Below are positions 55,700 through 64,000 of a stretch of DNA of 64,000 bases, one piece after another. The notes beneath the pieces were generated by a model. That model saw only the letters and a program-made list of their open reading frames with translations. It did no database searches and had not been told where the DNA came from. Position numbers and translations under genes: made by a program. The DNA comes from Micromonospora thermarum. Its GTDB lineage: Bacteria > Actinomycetota > Actinomycetes > Mycobacteriales > Micromonosporaceae. How positions within the stretch are numbered: the stretch's first letter is position 1; the number at the start of each line of letters is the position of its first letter. The stretch is taken from contig NZ_JAATEO010000019.1 in NCBI RefSeq assembly GCF_012034245.1, forward strand, positions 1 through 64,000, read 5' to 3'.

Positions 55700-55766
55700 G
55701 ATCTTGCACTTTGTGCCCCGGCAAAGGGGACACTCCACGCATCTCAGGGGCCACAAGTGCAAGATC
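55700..55766. repeat. GATC-ended palindromic element between convergent genes
   Basis: A perfect 12-bp inverted repeat GATCTTGCACTT / AAGTGCAAGATC (55700-55711 and 55755-55766) encloses further G+C stem pairs. It sits between the cyclophilin and rel genes, which converge, and probably acts as a terminator for both. Confidence 0.75.
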
Positions 55767-55807
55767 GGCGAGGGAGCGGGGCGGCGGGACGGAGCCCGCC
55801 GCCCAAG

Positions 55808-58285
55808 TCAGGCGCCGGAGGTGACCCGGTACGCGTCGAAGACGCCGTCGACCTTGCGGACGGCGGCCAGCAGGTGGCCCAGGTGCTTCGGGTCGGCCAT
55901 CTCGAAGCTGAACCGGCTCACCGCCACCCGGTCCCGGGTGGTGGTGACCGTCGCCGACAGGATGTTGACCCGCTCGTCGGAGAGCACCCGTGTCACGTCG
56001 GCCAGCAGCTTGTGCCGGTCGAGCGCCTCGACCTGGATGGCCACCAGGAACGTCGAGGCGCTGGTGAGCTTCCAGCTCACCTCGACGACCCGCTCGCTCT
56101 GCGCCCGCAGGTCCTCGGCGTTGGCGCAGTCGTCCCGGTGCACGCTCACCCCGCCGGAACGGGTGACGAAACCGAAGACCGCGTCCGGCGGCACCGGGGT
56201 GCAGCAACGGGCCAGCTTGATCCAGACGTCGCTGACGCCCCGGACCACGACGCCCGGGTCGCTGCTGCTCTGCCGGCTGCGCGGCGGCCGGGTGGCGACG
56301 GCGGTCTCGGCGATGTCCTCCGCCGCGCCCTCCTCGCCGCCGTACGTGGCCATCAGCCTCTGCACCACCGACTGGGCGGAGACCTGGCTGTCGCCGACCG
56401 CGGCGTACAGGGAGGCCACGTCGGCCAGGTGCAGGTCCCGGGCGATCGCCATCAGCGCGTCCGAGGTGAGCATCCGCTGCAGGGGCATGCCCTGCTTGCG
56501 CATCGCCTTGACGATCGCGTCCTTGCCGGCCTCGATCGCCTCCTCGCGCCGCTCCTTGTTGAAGTACTGGCGGATCTTCGTCCGCGCCCGCGGGCTCTTG
56601 ACGAAGCCCAGCCAGTCCTGCGTCGGGCCGGCGGTGTCGGACTTCGACGTGAAGATCTCGATTACGTCGCCGTTGGAGAGCGTCGACTCCAGCGGCACCA
56701 GCTTGCCGTTGACCCGGGCGCCGATGCACTTGTGCCCGACCTCGGTGTGCACCGCGTACGCGAAGTCCACCGGCGTCGACCCGGTCGGCAGCGGGATGAC
56801 GTCACCCTTCGGGGTGAAGACGTACACCTCCTGGCTGGACAGGTCGAAGCGCAGCGCGTCGAGGAACTCGCTCGGGTCGGCCGCCTCCCGCTGCCAGTCG
56901 AGCAGTTGGCGCAGCCACGTCATCTCATCGATGTGCGCCGGCGGCCCGACGATCTGCGTACCCTTGTGCTCCTTGTACTTCCAGTGCGCGGCGATGCCGA
57001 ACTCGGCGGTGCGGTGCATGGCGTACGTGCGGATCTGCATCTCGACCGGCTTGCCGGTCGGCCCGATGACCGTCGTGTGCAACGACTGGTACATGTTGAA
57101 CTTGGGCATGGCGATGTAGTCCTTGAACCGCCCCGGCACCGGCTGCCAGTTGGCGTGGATCACGCCCAGCGCCGCGTAGCAGTCCCGCACCGTGTCGACC
57201 AGGATCCGCACGCCGACCAGGTCGTAGATGTCGTTGAAGTCCCGACCCCGCACGATCATCTTCTGGTAGATCGAGTAGAGGTGCTTCGGCCGGCCCGTGG
57301 TCTCCGCCTTGATCTTGGCGGCCTTCAGGTCGGTCGACACCTTCTGGGTGACCTGGCGCAGCAGCGCCTCCCGCTGCGGCTGGTGCTCCCCGATCAGGCG
57401 GTTGATCTCCTCGTACCGCTTCGGGAACAGGGTGCCGAAGGCCAGGTCCTCCAGCTCCCACTTGATCGTGTTCATACCGAGGCGGTGGGCCAGCGGGGCG
57501 AGGATCTCCAGCGTCTCCTTGGCCTTCTGCTCCTGCTTGGGACGGGGCAGGAAGGTCAGGGTCCGCATGTTGTGCAGCCGGTCGGCGAGCTTGATCACCA
57601 GGACGCGCGGGTCCTTCGCCATGGCGACGACCATCTTGCGGATCGTCTCGGCCTTGGCCGCGTCGCCCAGCTTGACCTTGTCGAGCTTCGTGACGCCGTC
57701 GACCAGCAGCGCCACCTCGCCGCCGAAGTCGGCGCGCATCTGGTCGAGCGTGTACTCCGTGTCCTCGATGGTGTCGTGCAGCAGCGCCGCCACCAGCGTC
57801 GTGCTGTCCATCCCCAGGTTGGCCAGGATCGTCGCCACCGCGAGGGGGTGGGTGATGTACGGGTCACCCGACTTCCGGTACTGGCCGGAGTGCCACCGGG
57901 CCGCCGTGTCGAAGGCGCGCTGGAGCAGCCGCGCGTCGGCCTTCGGGTGGTTCTCCCGGTGGGTGGCGATCAGCGGCTCCAGCACCTCGCTGACCTGCGA
58001 GGACTGCCAGGGCGCGTTGAACCGGGCCAGCCGCGCCCGGACCCGCCGTCCGGTGGGCGCGTTCGACAGCGCGAACCCGCCGCTCGGGGAGGTGTCGGGC
58101 GAGGCACCGCGAATCGGGACGACGACACCCTCGCTCCCGGCGGTCGCGCCGGGGCGGATGGCGTCCGTCGTGCCGGAGGCGTTGCCGGGGCCCGTCACCC
58201 GGGCGTCACCGTTCCGGTCGGTCACCGAGCCGTCGCCTGTCGGGTGCACCGTGCCCTCCACCGGAGGGGCGACATCGTGGGACAC
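55808..58285 (-). CDS. rel: Bifunctional (p)ppGpp synthetase/hydrolase
   Basis: Rel makes and destroys (p)ppGpp during the stringent response. GTG 58285 (MSHDVAPPVEG) follows GAGGAGG; 825 residues result. The hydrolase domain (about 120-280) has ALLHDTIEDTEYT and ADRLHNMRTL. The synthetase domain has GRFKDYIAMPKFNMYQSLHT, with RFKD, the bifunctional form of the motif. The C-terminus has TGS (VYVFTPKGDVIPLPTGSTP), helical, and ACT domains (EVSWKLTSASTFLVAIQVEA). The N-terminal 90 residues are low-complexity and not conserved. Confidence 0.96.
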   Translation of the reverse strand: MSHDVAPPVEGTVHPTGDGSVTDRNGDARVTGPGNASGTTDAIRPGATAGSEGVVVPIRGASPDTSPSGGFALSNAPTGRRVRARLARFNAPWQSSQVSEVLEPLIATHRENHPKADARLLQRAFDTAARWHSGQYRKSGDPYITHPLAVATILANLGMDSTTLVAALLHDTIEDTEYTLDQMRADFGGEVALLVDGVTKLDKVKLGDAAKAETIRKMVVAMAKDPRVLVIKLADRLHNMRTLTFLPRPKQEQKAKETLEILAPLAHRLGMNTIKWELEDLAFGTLFPKRYEEINRLIGEHQPQREALLRQVTQKVSTDLKAAKIKAETTGRPKHLYSIYQKMIVRGRDFNDIYDLVGVRILVDTVRDCYAALGVIHANWQPVPGRFKDYIAMPKFNMYQSLHTTVIGPTGKPVEMQIRTYAMHRTAEFGIAAHWKYKEHKGTQIVGPPAHIDEMTWLRQLLDWQREAADPSEFLDALRFDLSSQEVYVFTPKGDVIPLPTGSTPVDFAYAVHTEVGHKCIGARVNGKLVPLESTLSNGDVIEIFTSKSDTAGPTQDWLGFVKSPRARTKIRQYFNKERREEAIEAGKDAIVKAMRKQGMPLQRMLTSDALMAIARDLHLADVASLYAAVGDSQVSAQSVVQRLMATYGGEEGAAEDIAETAVATRPPRSRQSSSDPGVVVRGVSDVWIKLARCCTPVPPDAVFGFVTRSGGVSVHRDDCANAEDLRAQSERVVEVSWKLTSASTFLVAIQVEALDRHKLLADVTRVLSDERVNILSATVTTTRDRVAVSRFSFEMADPKHLGHLLAAVRKVDGVFDAYRVTSGA

Positions 58286-58334
58286 CGGCCTCCTCACCGC
58301 TCGCCGGAAATACGCCGGCCGTGCGGCCGACGTC

Positions 58335-58411
58335 GTGTACAACCGGCCGCCGGGCCGGTGTTGTTCCCCGCCGGCCCCGGGCCGACGTCCGCCGGACGGT
58401 CACCCGTCCGG
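58335..58411 (-). promoter_or_regulatory. Hairpins in the apt-rel gap
   Basis: CCGGACGG and CCGTCCGG (58392-58399, 58404-58411) form a perfect 8-bp stem with a TCAC loop; a second hairpin pairs ACAAC-CGGCC with GGCCGGTGTTGT near 58335-58365. They could terminate apt or form the rel leader. No gene is recognised in the 214-bp gap 58286-58499. Confidence 0.4.
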
Positions 58412-58499
58412 TCAAGCAAAGGGCAATGCTACCCGCACGCACGGTGCCCCGCCGCTCCGCCGGACGGACCGCGCCGGGTCCGCCCGACGGTTGTGGTGC

Positions 58500-59066
58500 T
58501 CAAACAGTCAACAGGGCATGGACCGGACGCGGGGCCAGCCGCTCCCGGCCACCGAGAAAGCCCAGCTCCAGCAGCACCGTGAAGCCGGCCACCGTGCCGC
58601 CCGCCCGCTCGACCAGGTCGAGGGTGGCCTCGGCGGTGCCGCCGGTGGCGAGCACGTCGTCCACCACCAGCACCCGGTGCCCCGCGGTGAAGGCGTCCTG
58701 ATGGACCTCCAGGGTGGCCTCGCCGTACTCCAGGGCGTAGGAGGCCGAGTAGGCGGGGCGGGGCAGCTTGCCCGCCTTGCGCACCGGCACCACGCCGACC
58801 CCGGCCGCGTACGCGATGGCCGCCGCGATCACGAACCCGCGCGCCTCGATCCCGACCACCGCGTCGAACGAGTCCCGCCCGTGGTGACGGATGATCCCGT
58901 CGATCACCTCGCGGAACACGTCACCGTCGGCGAAGAGCGGCATCAGGTCCTTGAACATGACGCCCGGCTTCGGGAAGTCGGGCACGTCCAGCACCCGGCT
59001 GGCCACCAGCTGGGCGACCTCGTGGCCGCTGTCTCCCCGTACCCGGGTGCTGTGGGTCTCCGTCAC
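58500..59066 (-). CDS. apt: Adenine phosphoribosyltransferase
   Basis: Apt salvages adenine to AMP with PRPP. GTG 59066 (MTETHSTRVRGDSG) gives 188 residues. Core motifs are the adenine-site DVPDFPKPGVMFKDLMPLF, GIEARGFVIAAAIAYAAG, VPVRKAGKLP and the PRPP loop VLVVDDVLATGGTAEATLDL. It lies between secF and rel, the usual actinobacterial order, and is probably transcribed with the secDF genes. Confidence 0.95.
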   Translation of the reverse strand: MTETHSTRVRGDSGHEVAQLVASRVLDVPDFPKPGVMFKDLMPLFADGDVFREVIDGIIRHHGRDSFDAVVGIEARGFVIAAAIAYAAGVGVVPVRKAGKLPRPAYSASYALEYGEATLEVHQDAFTAGHRVLVVDDVLATGGTAEATLDLVERAGGTVAGFTVLLELGFLGGRERLAPRPVHALLTV

Positions 59067-59153
59067 GGCAGTTTCCGTTCCCTTCCACGACGACGGCGTC
59101 CTCCCTGCTGCTCGCACAGCATGAAGGACGCCGTCGGACCGGTCTGCGCCGGG

Positions 59154-60341
59154 TCAGCGCCGCTTGCCACCCGGACGGTTGCCACCGCCACCGGCGGGAC
59201 GCCCGCCCCGGGCGCCGGACGGCCGCTTGCCCGCCGGCCGCGCGCCCACCTTCGGTGCCGCGCCGGCCAGAGCCGCCGCCTCCGGGTCGACCGCCGCGTC
59301 GGTGCCCTCCACCGACCGCGGTGCGCCCTTCGGCGTGACTTCACCGCGCTCGATCGCCGCCCGGCGAGCCAGGACGCGCTTGTTGTGCGCCTGGATCCGC
59401 GGCTCGAAGTTCTTGAGCAGCACCAGCAGCGGGGTGGCCACCAGGATCGAGGTCAGGAACGCCACCGCCATACCGACGAACAGCACCAGGCCGAGGTCCT
59501 TCAGGGTGCCCGCGCCGAGCAGGCCGGCACCGATGAACAGCAGACCACCGACCGGGAGCAGCGCGACCACCGACGTGTTCAGCGACCGCATCAGGCTCTG
59601 GTTGATCGCCAGGTTGGCCGCCTCGCCGTACGTCTGGTTGTTGTTCGCGGTGATGCCCCGGGTGTTCTCCTGGACCTTGTCGAAGACCACCACGACGTCG
59701 TAGAGCGCGAAGCCGAGGATCGTGAGGAAGCCGATCACGGTCGACGGGGTGACCTCGAAGCCGACCAGCGAGTAGATGCCGGCGGTGAGGATCAGGTTGA
59801 TGACCAGCGAGGCGACCGCGGAGACCGCCATCCGCCACTCGAAGCGCAGGATCAGGTACACCGTCACCAGCGCCACGAAGATCAGCAGACCGAGCAGCGC
59901 GCGCTGGGTGACCTGGCTGCCCCACGCCTCGCTGACCTGCGTGTAGCTGATGTCGCTGGTCGGGATGCCGAACTCGGCGGCCAGCTCCCCGGTGACGGCG
60001 GTCGCCTCCTCCGGCGAGAGCTGAGTGGTGCGCATCTCGTAGACGGTGCTGCCGGTGCCGCCCACCTGCTGGGCGGAGACCACCTCGGCACCGCCACCCT
60101 CGGTGGCGAGCGCCGCTTCGACCTTCTCCTCGGCCTGCTCCAGCGTGCCGACGCTGGCCGGGACCTGGAACGAGTTGCCGCCGGCGAACTCGATACCGAG
60201 GCTGAAGCCCCGCACCGCGAAGCTCAGCACCGCGATGAGGATCAGGGTCGCGGCGACCGTGAACCACAGCTTGCGGCGCCCGACGATGTCGAGACCGGCC
60301 TCACCACGGTAGAGGCGGCTCGCGAGACCACCACCAGCCAT
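59154..60341 (-). CDS. secF: Protein-export membrane protein SecF
   Basis: SecF pairs with SecD to use the proton motive force late in Sec export. The 395 residues have six helices, starting LWFTVAATLILIAVLSFAV, a first extracytoplasmic domain with SLGIEFAGGNSFQV, and the helix-4/5 region VIGFLTILGFALYDVVVVFD with the conserved D. The C-terminal tail is Arg/Gly/Pro-rich (KRPSGARGGRPAGGGGNRPG). It starts one base after secD. The secD-secF-apt-rel run is typical of actinobacteria. Confidence 0.96.
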   Translation of the reverse strand: MAGGGLASRLYRGEAGLDIVGRRKLWFTVAATLILIAVLSFAVRGFSLGIEFAGGNSFQVPASVGTLEQAEEKVEAALATEGGGAEVVSAQQVGGTGSTVYEMRTTQLSPEEATAVTGELAAEFGIPTSDISYTQVSEAWGSQVTQRALLGLLIFVALVTVYLILRFEWRMAVSAVASLVINLILTAGIYSLVGFEVTPSTVIGFLTILGFALYDVVVVFDKVQENTRGITANNNQTYGEAANLAINQSLMRSLNTSVVALLPVGGLLFIGAGLLGAGTLKDLGLVLFVGMAVAFLTSILVATPLLVLLKNFEPRIQAHNKRVLARRAAIERGEVTPKGAPRSVEGTDAAVDPEAAALAGAAPKVGARPAGKRPSGARGGRPAGGGGNRPGGKRR

Positions 60342-60342
60342 C

Positions 60343-62256
60343 TCAGGCCTCCTTCACGCGCGGGTTGCGCGGCTTGGCCGGCTCGGCGGTCCGTGCCGGG
60401 AGCGCCCGGCCGAGACCGCTGACCCGTGGGGACAGGAACGCCCGGGTGCGGGCGAACATCGTCATGATCGGGTGCCGGAAGAGGAACACCACCACCAGGT
60501 CGAGCACCGTGGCGAGGCCCAGCGCGAAGGCGAAGCCCTTCACGGTGCCGACCGAGACGATGTAGAGCACCACCGCCGACATGAGGGTGATCGCGTTGGC
60601 CGAGATGATCGTCCGGCGGGCCCGGATCCACGCCCGCGGCACCGCGCTGCGCGGGCTGCGGCCCTCGCGGATCTCGTCCTTGAGGCGTTCGAAGTAGATG
60701 ACGAACGAGTCCGCCGCCACACCGAGCGAGACGATCATGCCGGCGATGCCGGCGAGGGTGAGGGTGAAGCCGATCTGCCGGCCGAGCACCACCAGCGCAC
60801 CGAAGACCAGCAGCGCCGACAGCACCAGGCTCAGGAAGATCACCGAACCCAGCAGCCGGTAGTAGAAGAACGAGTAGATGATGACCAGCAGCATGCCGAT
60901 GCCGGCGGCGAGCAGGCCGGCCCGCAGGTGGCTGGCGCCCAGGGTGGCGGTGACGTTCTGCGACTCCGCCTCCTCGAAGGTCACCGGCAGCGCGCCGTAG
61001 CGCAGCGTGCTGGCCAGGTCGCTCGCGTCCCGCTGGGTGAAGTTGCCGGTGATCTGGGAGTTGCCGGTCAGCACACCCTGGATCTCGGGCGAGGAGACCA
61101 CGTCGTTGTCCAGCACGACGGCGACCCGGCACTTGCCGCTGTCACCGAGCGCGGTGGCGTCGCAGGCCTGGCCCTCGTTGTTGAAGGACTCGCGGGTCAG
61201 GTTGGTCCACTTCTCCTGGCCGGGGCCGGTGAAGTCGAGGCTGACCACCCACTGGTTGGTCTGGTCGAGCACCGCGTTGGCGTCGTCGACGTCGGTGCCG
61301 AGCACCTTGGCCTGGTCGAGCAGGTACTTGAGGGCGCCGTCCTCGCAGGCGACGACCTGCTGGTCGGGAGCGGAGATCGACGCCGGCGGGCGGTCGTCGA
61401 GCTGCGCGCAGGTGATCTGCGGGACGTTGAACTGCATCTGCGCCGGCAGCACCGCGACCTCGCGGCCGCTGAGCGACGCGAACGGCTTGAGCTTCTCACC
61501 CAGCGACGGGTCGGTGGTCAGGTCGGCCGGAGCCTGCAGGCCGCTGGCGGCGGCCCACGCGGCCGCACCGACCTTCCGCTCGACCGCCTTGCGCTGCTCC
61601 TCGACGCTCGCCGGGACGGGCTGGGCGCTGCCGCTCGGCGACGGCGCGGCGGCGCTCGGCGTGGCCGACGCGGTGGCCGACGGGGTGGCGCTGGCGCTCG
61701 GCGCCGGGGCGCCGCCGCCCTGGCCGCCGCTCGGCGACGGGGTCGCCTTCACGCTGGACGACGGGGTCGGCGTCGCGCTGCCCGAGGGGGCGGGTGAGGC
61801 GGTGCCGGACGGGGTGACGGTCGGGCTCGGCGCCGGGGCCGCGGCCGCACCGCTGCCGTCGGCGACCTTGAGCACCTTGCGGAAGCGCAGCTCGGCCGCG
61901 CTGCCGACCTCGGTCAGGTCCCGGTTCTCGCCGGGCAGGGAGACCACGATGTTCCGGTCGCCCTCGGTGACCACCTCGGCCTCGGCGACACCGAACGCGT
62001 TGACCCGGTTCTCGATGATCTGCCGGGCCTCCTCGAGGTTCTCCGCGGTCGGCGGCTGCCCGTTGACCGTGTTCGTCGCCTCAAGCGTGAGCCGGGTGCC
62101 GCCGACGAGGTCCAGGCCGAGCTTGGGCTCGAGCCGGTCCTTCCAGCTGCCGCTGGCACCGCCCGCGAAGAACACCAGAAGGTAGAGGACGACGAAGATG
62201 AACCCGAGCACGGCCAGTTGCCGTCCGGGGCGCATCTGTCCCTGAGGTGGTGCCAC
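60343..62256 (-). CDS. secD: Protein-export membrane protein SecD with low-complexity periplasmic insert
   Basis: SecD is the partner of SecF. GTG 62256 (MAPPQGQMRPGRQLAVLGF) gives 637 residues. TM1 is VLGFIFVVLYLLVFFAGG; the large P1 domain holds LDLVGGTRLTLEA and NIVVSLPGENRDLTEVG. Five helices follow, with the signature DSFVIYFERLKDEIREGRS and ANAITLMSAVVLYIV. Residues about 135-235 are an insert rich in S, P, A and T (PSPTVTPSGTASPAPSGS). The helices and P1 ends are otherwise normal. A cleft of repeats in the insert suggests it varies in length. Confidence 0.95.
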   Translation of the reverse strand: MAPPQGQMRPGRQLAVLGFIFVVLYLLVFFAGGASGSWKDRLEPKLGLDLVGGTRLTLEATNTVNGQPPTAENLEEARQIIENRVNAFGVAEAEVVTEGDRNIVVSLPGENRDLTEVGSAAELRFRKVLKVADGSGAAAAPAPSPTVTPSGTASPAPSGSATPTPSSSVKATPSPSGGQGGGAPAPSASATPSATASATPSAAAPSPSGSAQPVPASVEEQRKAVERKVGAAAWAAASGLQAPADLTTDPSLGEKLKPFASLSGREVAVLPAQMQFNVPQITCAQLDDRPPASISAPDQQVVACEDGALKYLLDQAKVLGTDVDDANAVLDQTNQWVVSLDFTGPGQEKWTNLTRESFNNEGQACDATALGDSGKCRVAVVLDNDVVSSPEIQGVLTGNSQITGNFTQRDASDLASTLRYGALPVTFEEAESQNVTATLGASHLRAGLLAAGIGMLLVIIYSFFYYRLLGSVIFLSLVLSALLVFGALVVLGRQIGFTLTLAGIAGMIVSLGVAADSFVIYFERLKDEIREGRSPRSAVPRAWIRARRTIISANAITLMSAVVLYIVSVGTVKGFAFALGLATVLDLVVVFLFRHPIMTMFARTRAFLSPRVSGLGRALPARTAEPAKPRNPRVKEA

Positions 62257-62473
62257 GGCTGTCCTGTCTCCCTGTGGGTCACGCCGCCGCTGCGGGCGGC
62301 GGGTGTCGGCCGGCCCTCCCGGCCGATGAGCTGCCCGAGCCGGTACGCGCGACCGGCACACGGGCCACGGCAGCACGCGCCGGCCCAGGCGTACCGGCGC
62401 CGCGCGCCGACCCGGCTATCCACTTGTCACGTCGCGAGCGCCGCCCCGGTGCTCACCGGGGCGGGCGACGGTG

Positions 62474-62812
62474 TCACTCCTTGACGACGTCCGCGTCGTC
62501 GGCGGCCGACTCGGCCGGACGCTCCGCCTTGGTGACCACCCGCGCGATCGCGGGGCGGGCGTAGCGGGTCTGCACGCCGGGGGCGACCTCGAGCAGGACG
62601 GTGTCGTCGTCCACGCCGGTGACCGTGCCGTAGAGCCCGCCGATGGTCACGACCTCGTCGCCCGGGCCGAGGGTGGACTGCATCGCCTCCGCTTCGCGGC
62701 GCCGCTTCTGCTGCGGACGGATCATCATGAAGTACATGACGCCGAAGAGCAGGGCGATCATGAGGATGGGCGTGAAGCCGCCGGCGCCGCCGGCCGATTG
62801 TGCGTAAAGCAC
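62474..62812 (-). CDS. yajC: Preprotein translocase subunit YajC
   Basis: YajC is a small membrane protein of the SecDF-YajC complex. GTG 62812 (MLYAQSAGGAGGFTPILMIA) is preferred because GGAAGG lies eight bases upstream; ATG 62830 is an alternative with a tighter GGAGG. The 112 residues have one helix (LMIALLFGVMYFMMIRPQQK), the PQQKRRREAEAMQ cytosolic motif, and GDEVVTIGGLYGTVTGVDDD. The ruvB-yajC-secD order is typical. The C-terminal acidic tail ADDADVVKE is normal. Confidence 0.92.
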   Translation of the reverse strand: MLYAQSAGGAGGFTPILMIALLFGVMYFMMIRPQQKRRREAEAMQSTLGPGDEVVTIGGLYGTVTGVDDDTVLLEVAPGVQTRYARPAIARVVTKAERPAESAADDADVVKE

Positions 62813-62950
62813 GGTGGTAGACCTTCCCATTGGCCTCCGGACCGGCACGGGTGCGCCGGAGCGGAGGCGGATTCTCACGTCCTGTACAGACCGCGGCGAG
62901 TCTAATCCCTGCACCTGGGAACGCCGAATGCGGCACAGATCACGTTCACA

Positions 62951-64000
62951 TCACGGCTGATCGGGCTCCACGGAGAACAGATCGGGCACGGGAGGGGCAT
63001 CCGTGCCAAATGTACCATTCGGTGGCGTACGCCCCAGGTGCCGCCAGGCGGCCTCGGTGGCGACCCGCCCCCGGGGCGTACGGGCGAGCAGGCCGGCGCG
63101 CACCAGGAACGGCTCGCAGACCTCCTCCACCGTGTCCGGCTGCTCCCCCACCGCCACCGCGAGGGTGGACAGGCCCACCGGCCCACCACGGAACGAGTCG
63201 ACCAGCGCGGTGAGCACCGCCCGGTCCAGCCGGTCCAGCCCGAGCGCGTCGACGTCGTACACGGTGAGGGCCGCCCGGGCGGTCTCCACGGTGACCACAC
63301 CGTCGGCCCGGACCTCGGCGAAGTCCCGGACCCGGCGCAGCAGCCGGTTGGCGATCCGCGGGGTGCCCCGGGACCGGCCGGCGATCTCGGCGGCGCCGTC
63401 GTCGGTGATCGGCACGCCGAGGATCCGCGCCGAGCGGTGCAGCAGCGCCTCCAGGTCGGCCGGGGCGTAGAAGTCCAGGTGCGCGACGAAGCCGAACCGG
63501 TCCCGCATCGGGCCGGTGAGCAGGCCGGACCGGGTGGTCGCGCCGACCAGCGTGAACGGCTCCACGTCGAGCGGGATGGCGGTCGCGCCGGGGCCCTTGC
63601 CGACGACCACGTCGACGCGGAAGTCCTCCATCGCGGAGTAGAGCAGCTCCTCCGCCGGCCGGGCGATCCGGTGGATCTCGTCGATGAACAGCACGTCGCC
63701 CTCGGCGAGGCTGGTCAGGATGGCGGCCAGGTCGCCCGAGCGCTCGATCGCCGGGCCGCTGGTCACCCGGATGCCGGTGCCCAGCTCCGCGGCGACGATG
63801 TTGGCCAACGTGGTGTTGTGCACGACGAAGTCATTGACAGTGAAGGTGTGATCGCCGTCCACCGTCAGACACCGGCACTCGTGCAGACCGGCCTGCTCCA
63901 CCGATACCACCCGGTCGGCCGCGAGCCGCTCCTCGAAGCGGTCGCGACGTGGCGCCCACTCCGCGAGTCGCATGCCCCGCTCGCCGATGACTGTGATCCG
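62951..64000 (-). CDS. ruvB: RuvB Holliday-junction branch-migration ATPase: C-extein plus start of intein (5' end beyond window)
   Basis: RuvB drives branch migration with RuvA. The frame runs from the right edge (64000) to the stop at 62951. Bases 62951-63814 encode the RuvB C-extein beginning TTLANIVAAELG, the residues right after the Walker A lysine, with Walker B FIDEIHR, sensor TTRSGLLTGPMRDRFG and the arginine-finger region SRGTPRIANRLLRR, ending PVPDLFSVEPDQP. Bases 63815-64000 encode the last 62 residues of an intein. The N-extein (with GPPGLGK) and the intein's start lie outside. Mature RuvB would need protein splicing. Confidence 0.93.
   Translation of the reverse strand, partial: RITVIGERGMRLAEWAPRRDRFEERLAADRVVSVEQAGLHECRCLTVDGDHTFTVNDFVVHNTTLANIVAAELGTGIRVTSGPAIERSGDLAAILTSLAEGDVLFIDEIHRIARPAEELLYSAMEDFRVDVVVGKGPGATAIPLDVEPFTLVGATTRSGLLTGPMRDRFGFVAHLDFYAPADLEALLHRSARILGVPITDDGAAEIAGRSRGTPRIANRLLRRVRDFAEVRADGVVTVETARAALTVYDVDALGLDRLDRAVLTALVDSFRGGPVGLSTLAVAVGEQPDTVEEVCEPFLVRAGLLARTPRGRVATEAAWRHLGRTPPNGTFGTDAPPVPDLFSVEPDQP
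63815..64000 (-). mobile_element. C-terminal splicing region of a RuvB intein at the Walker A site
   Basis: Sixty-two codons upstream of the RuvB residue TTLANIV show intein blocks F and G. The sequence HECRCLTVDGDHTFTVN matches block F, and DFVVHN at the end matches block G with the penultimate His and terminal Asn (63817-63815). The next residue, the first of the C-extein, is Thr. The N-terminal splicing block and any homing-endonuclease domain are beyond the right edge. The visible upstream part (RITVIGERGMRLAEWAP) could be the end of an endonuclease or linker. Confidence 0.92.

Overview
The window is high-GC actinobacterial DNA, most likely from the family Micromonosporaceae (Micromonospora or a close relative). 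The evidence is the GC-rich, GC3-biased coding, many GTG starts and 4-bp start/stop overlaps, a BldD regulator with its cyclic-di-GMP signature, actinobacterial gene orders (bldD-pyrR-pyrBC-carAB-pyrD, alaS-ruvX-mltG-aroE, ruvB-yajC-secD-secF-apt-rel) and several dispersed repeat families. No tRNA, rRNA, CRISPR array, transposase or plasmid gene was recognised.

Layout. 1-8412 (minus strand): the pyrimidine operon pyrR-pyrB-pyrC-carA-carB-pyrD (pyrD runs off the left edge), with a PyrR-type leader hairpin over the pyrR ribosome-binding site. 8615-9230: bldD, divergent, with a candidate BldD box and a strong terminator. 9307-14471: nusB, efp, aroQ, aroB, aroK and aroC on the minus strand; a plus-strand DUF2243 gene and a CtaG-like remnant are wedged between aroB and aroK. 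14601-15884: a cation/proton antiporter. 15897-29739: eleven minus-strand genes forming an exopolysaccharide cluster: secreted GH26-like glycosidase, secreted beta-propeller, Wzz-like protein with a degenerate kinase domain, Wzy/ligase, MOP flippase, PAPS sulfotransferase, APH-like kinase, split Alg14/Alg13-type glycosyltransferase, GT2 and methyltransferase. It lies exactly between aroC and aroE, so it looks like an insertion into the shikimate/cell-wall operon.

29890-40799 (minus): aroE, mltG, ruvX, alaS, two small membrane proteins, a 1073-residue proline/alanine/glycine-rich membrane protein and rarA. 40876-45079: a small membrane protein, a GNAT acetyltransferase, an MFS exporter co-transcribed with an ArsR-like regulator behind a perfect 20-bp inverted-repeat operator, and an SDR. 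45198-53670: aspS, a secreted streptogrisin-like protease divergent from a secreted SGNH hydrolase, an HxlR regulator divergent from a thioesterase, an acyl-ACP desaturase with a 31-bp operator, hisS and an MBL hydrolase. 53929-64000: two tandem membrane-anchored cyclophilins, then rel, apt, secF, secD, yajC and ruvB. The ruvB gene is interrupted at its Walker A lysine by an intein; only the intein's last 62 codons and the complete C-extein lie in the window.

How the genes work together: most of the window is housekeeping (UMP synthesis, chorismate synthesis, tRNA charging, stringent response, protein export, Holliday-junction processing). Three accessory layers stand out: the RuvB intein, a probably sulfated exopolysaccharide system, and short repeated elements at gene boundaries. 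One repeat supplies both the stop codon of the upstream gene and the ribosome-binding site of the next; another family is GATC-ended palindromes placed after genes. All statements rest on reading the sequence and on general family knowledge; no database search was run.
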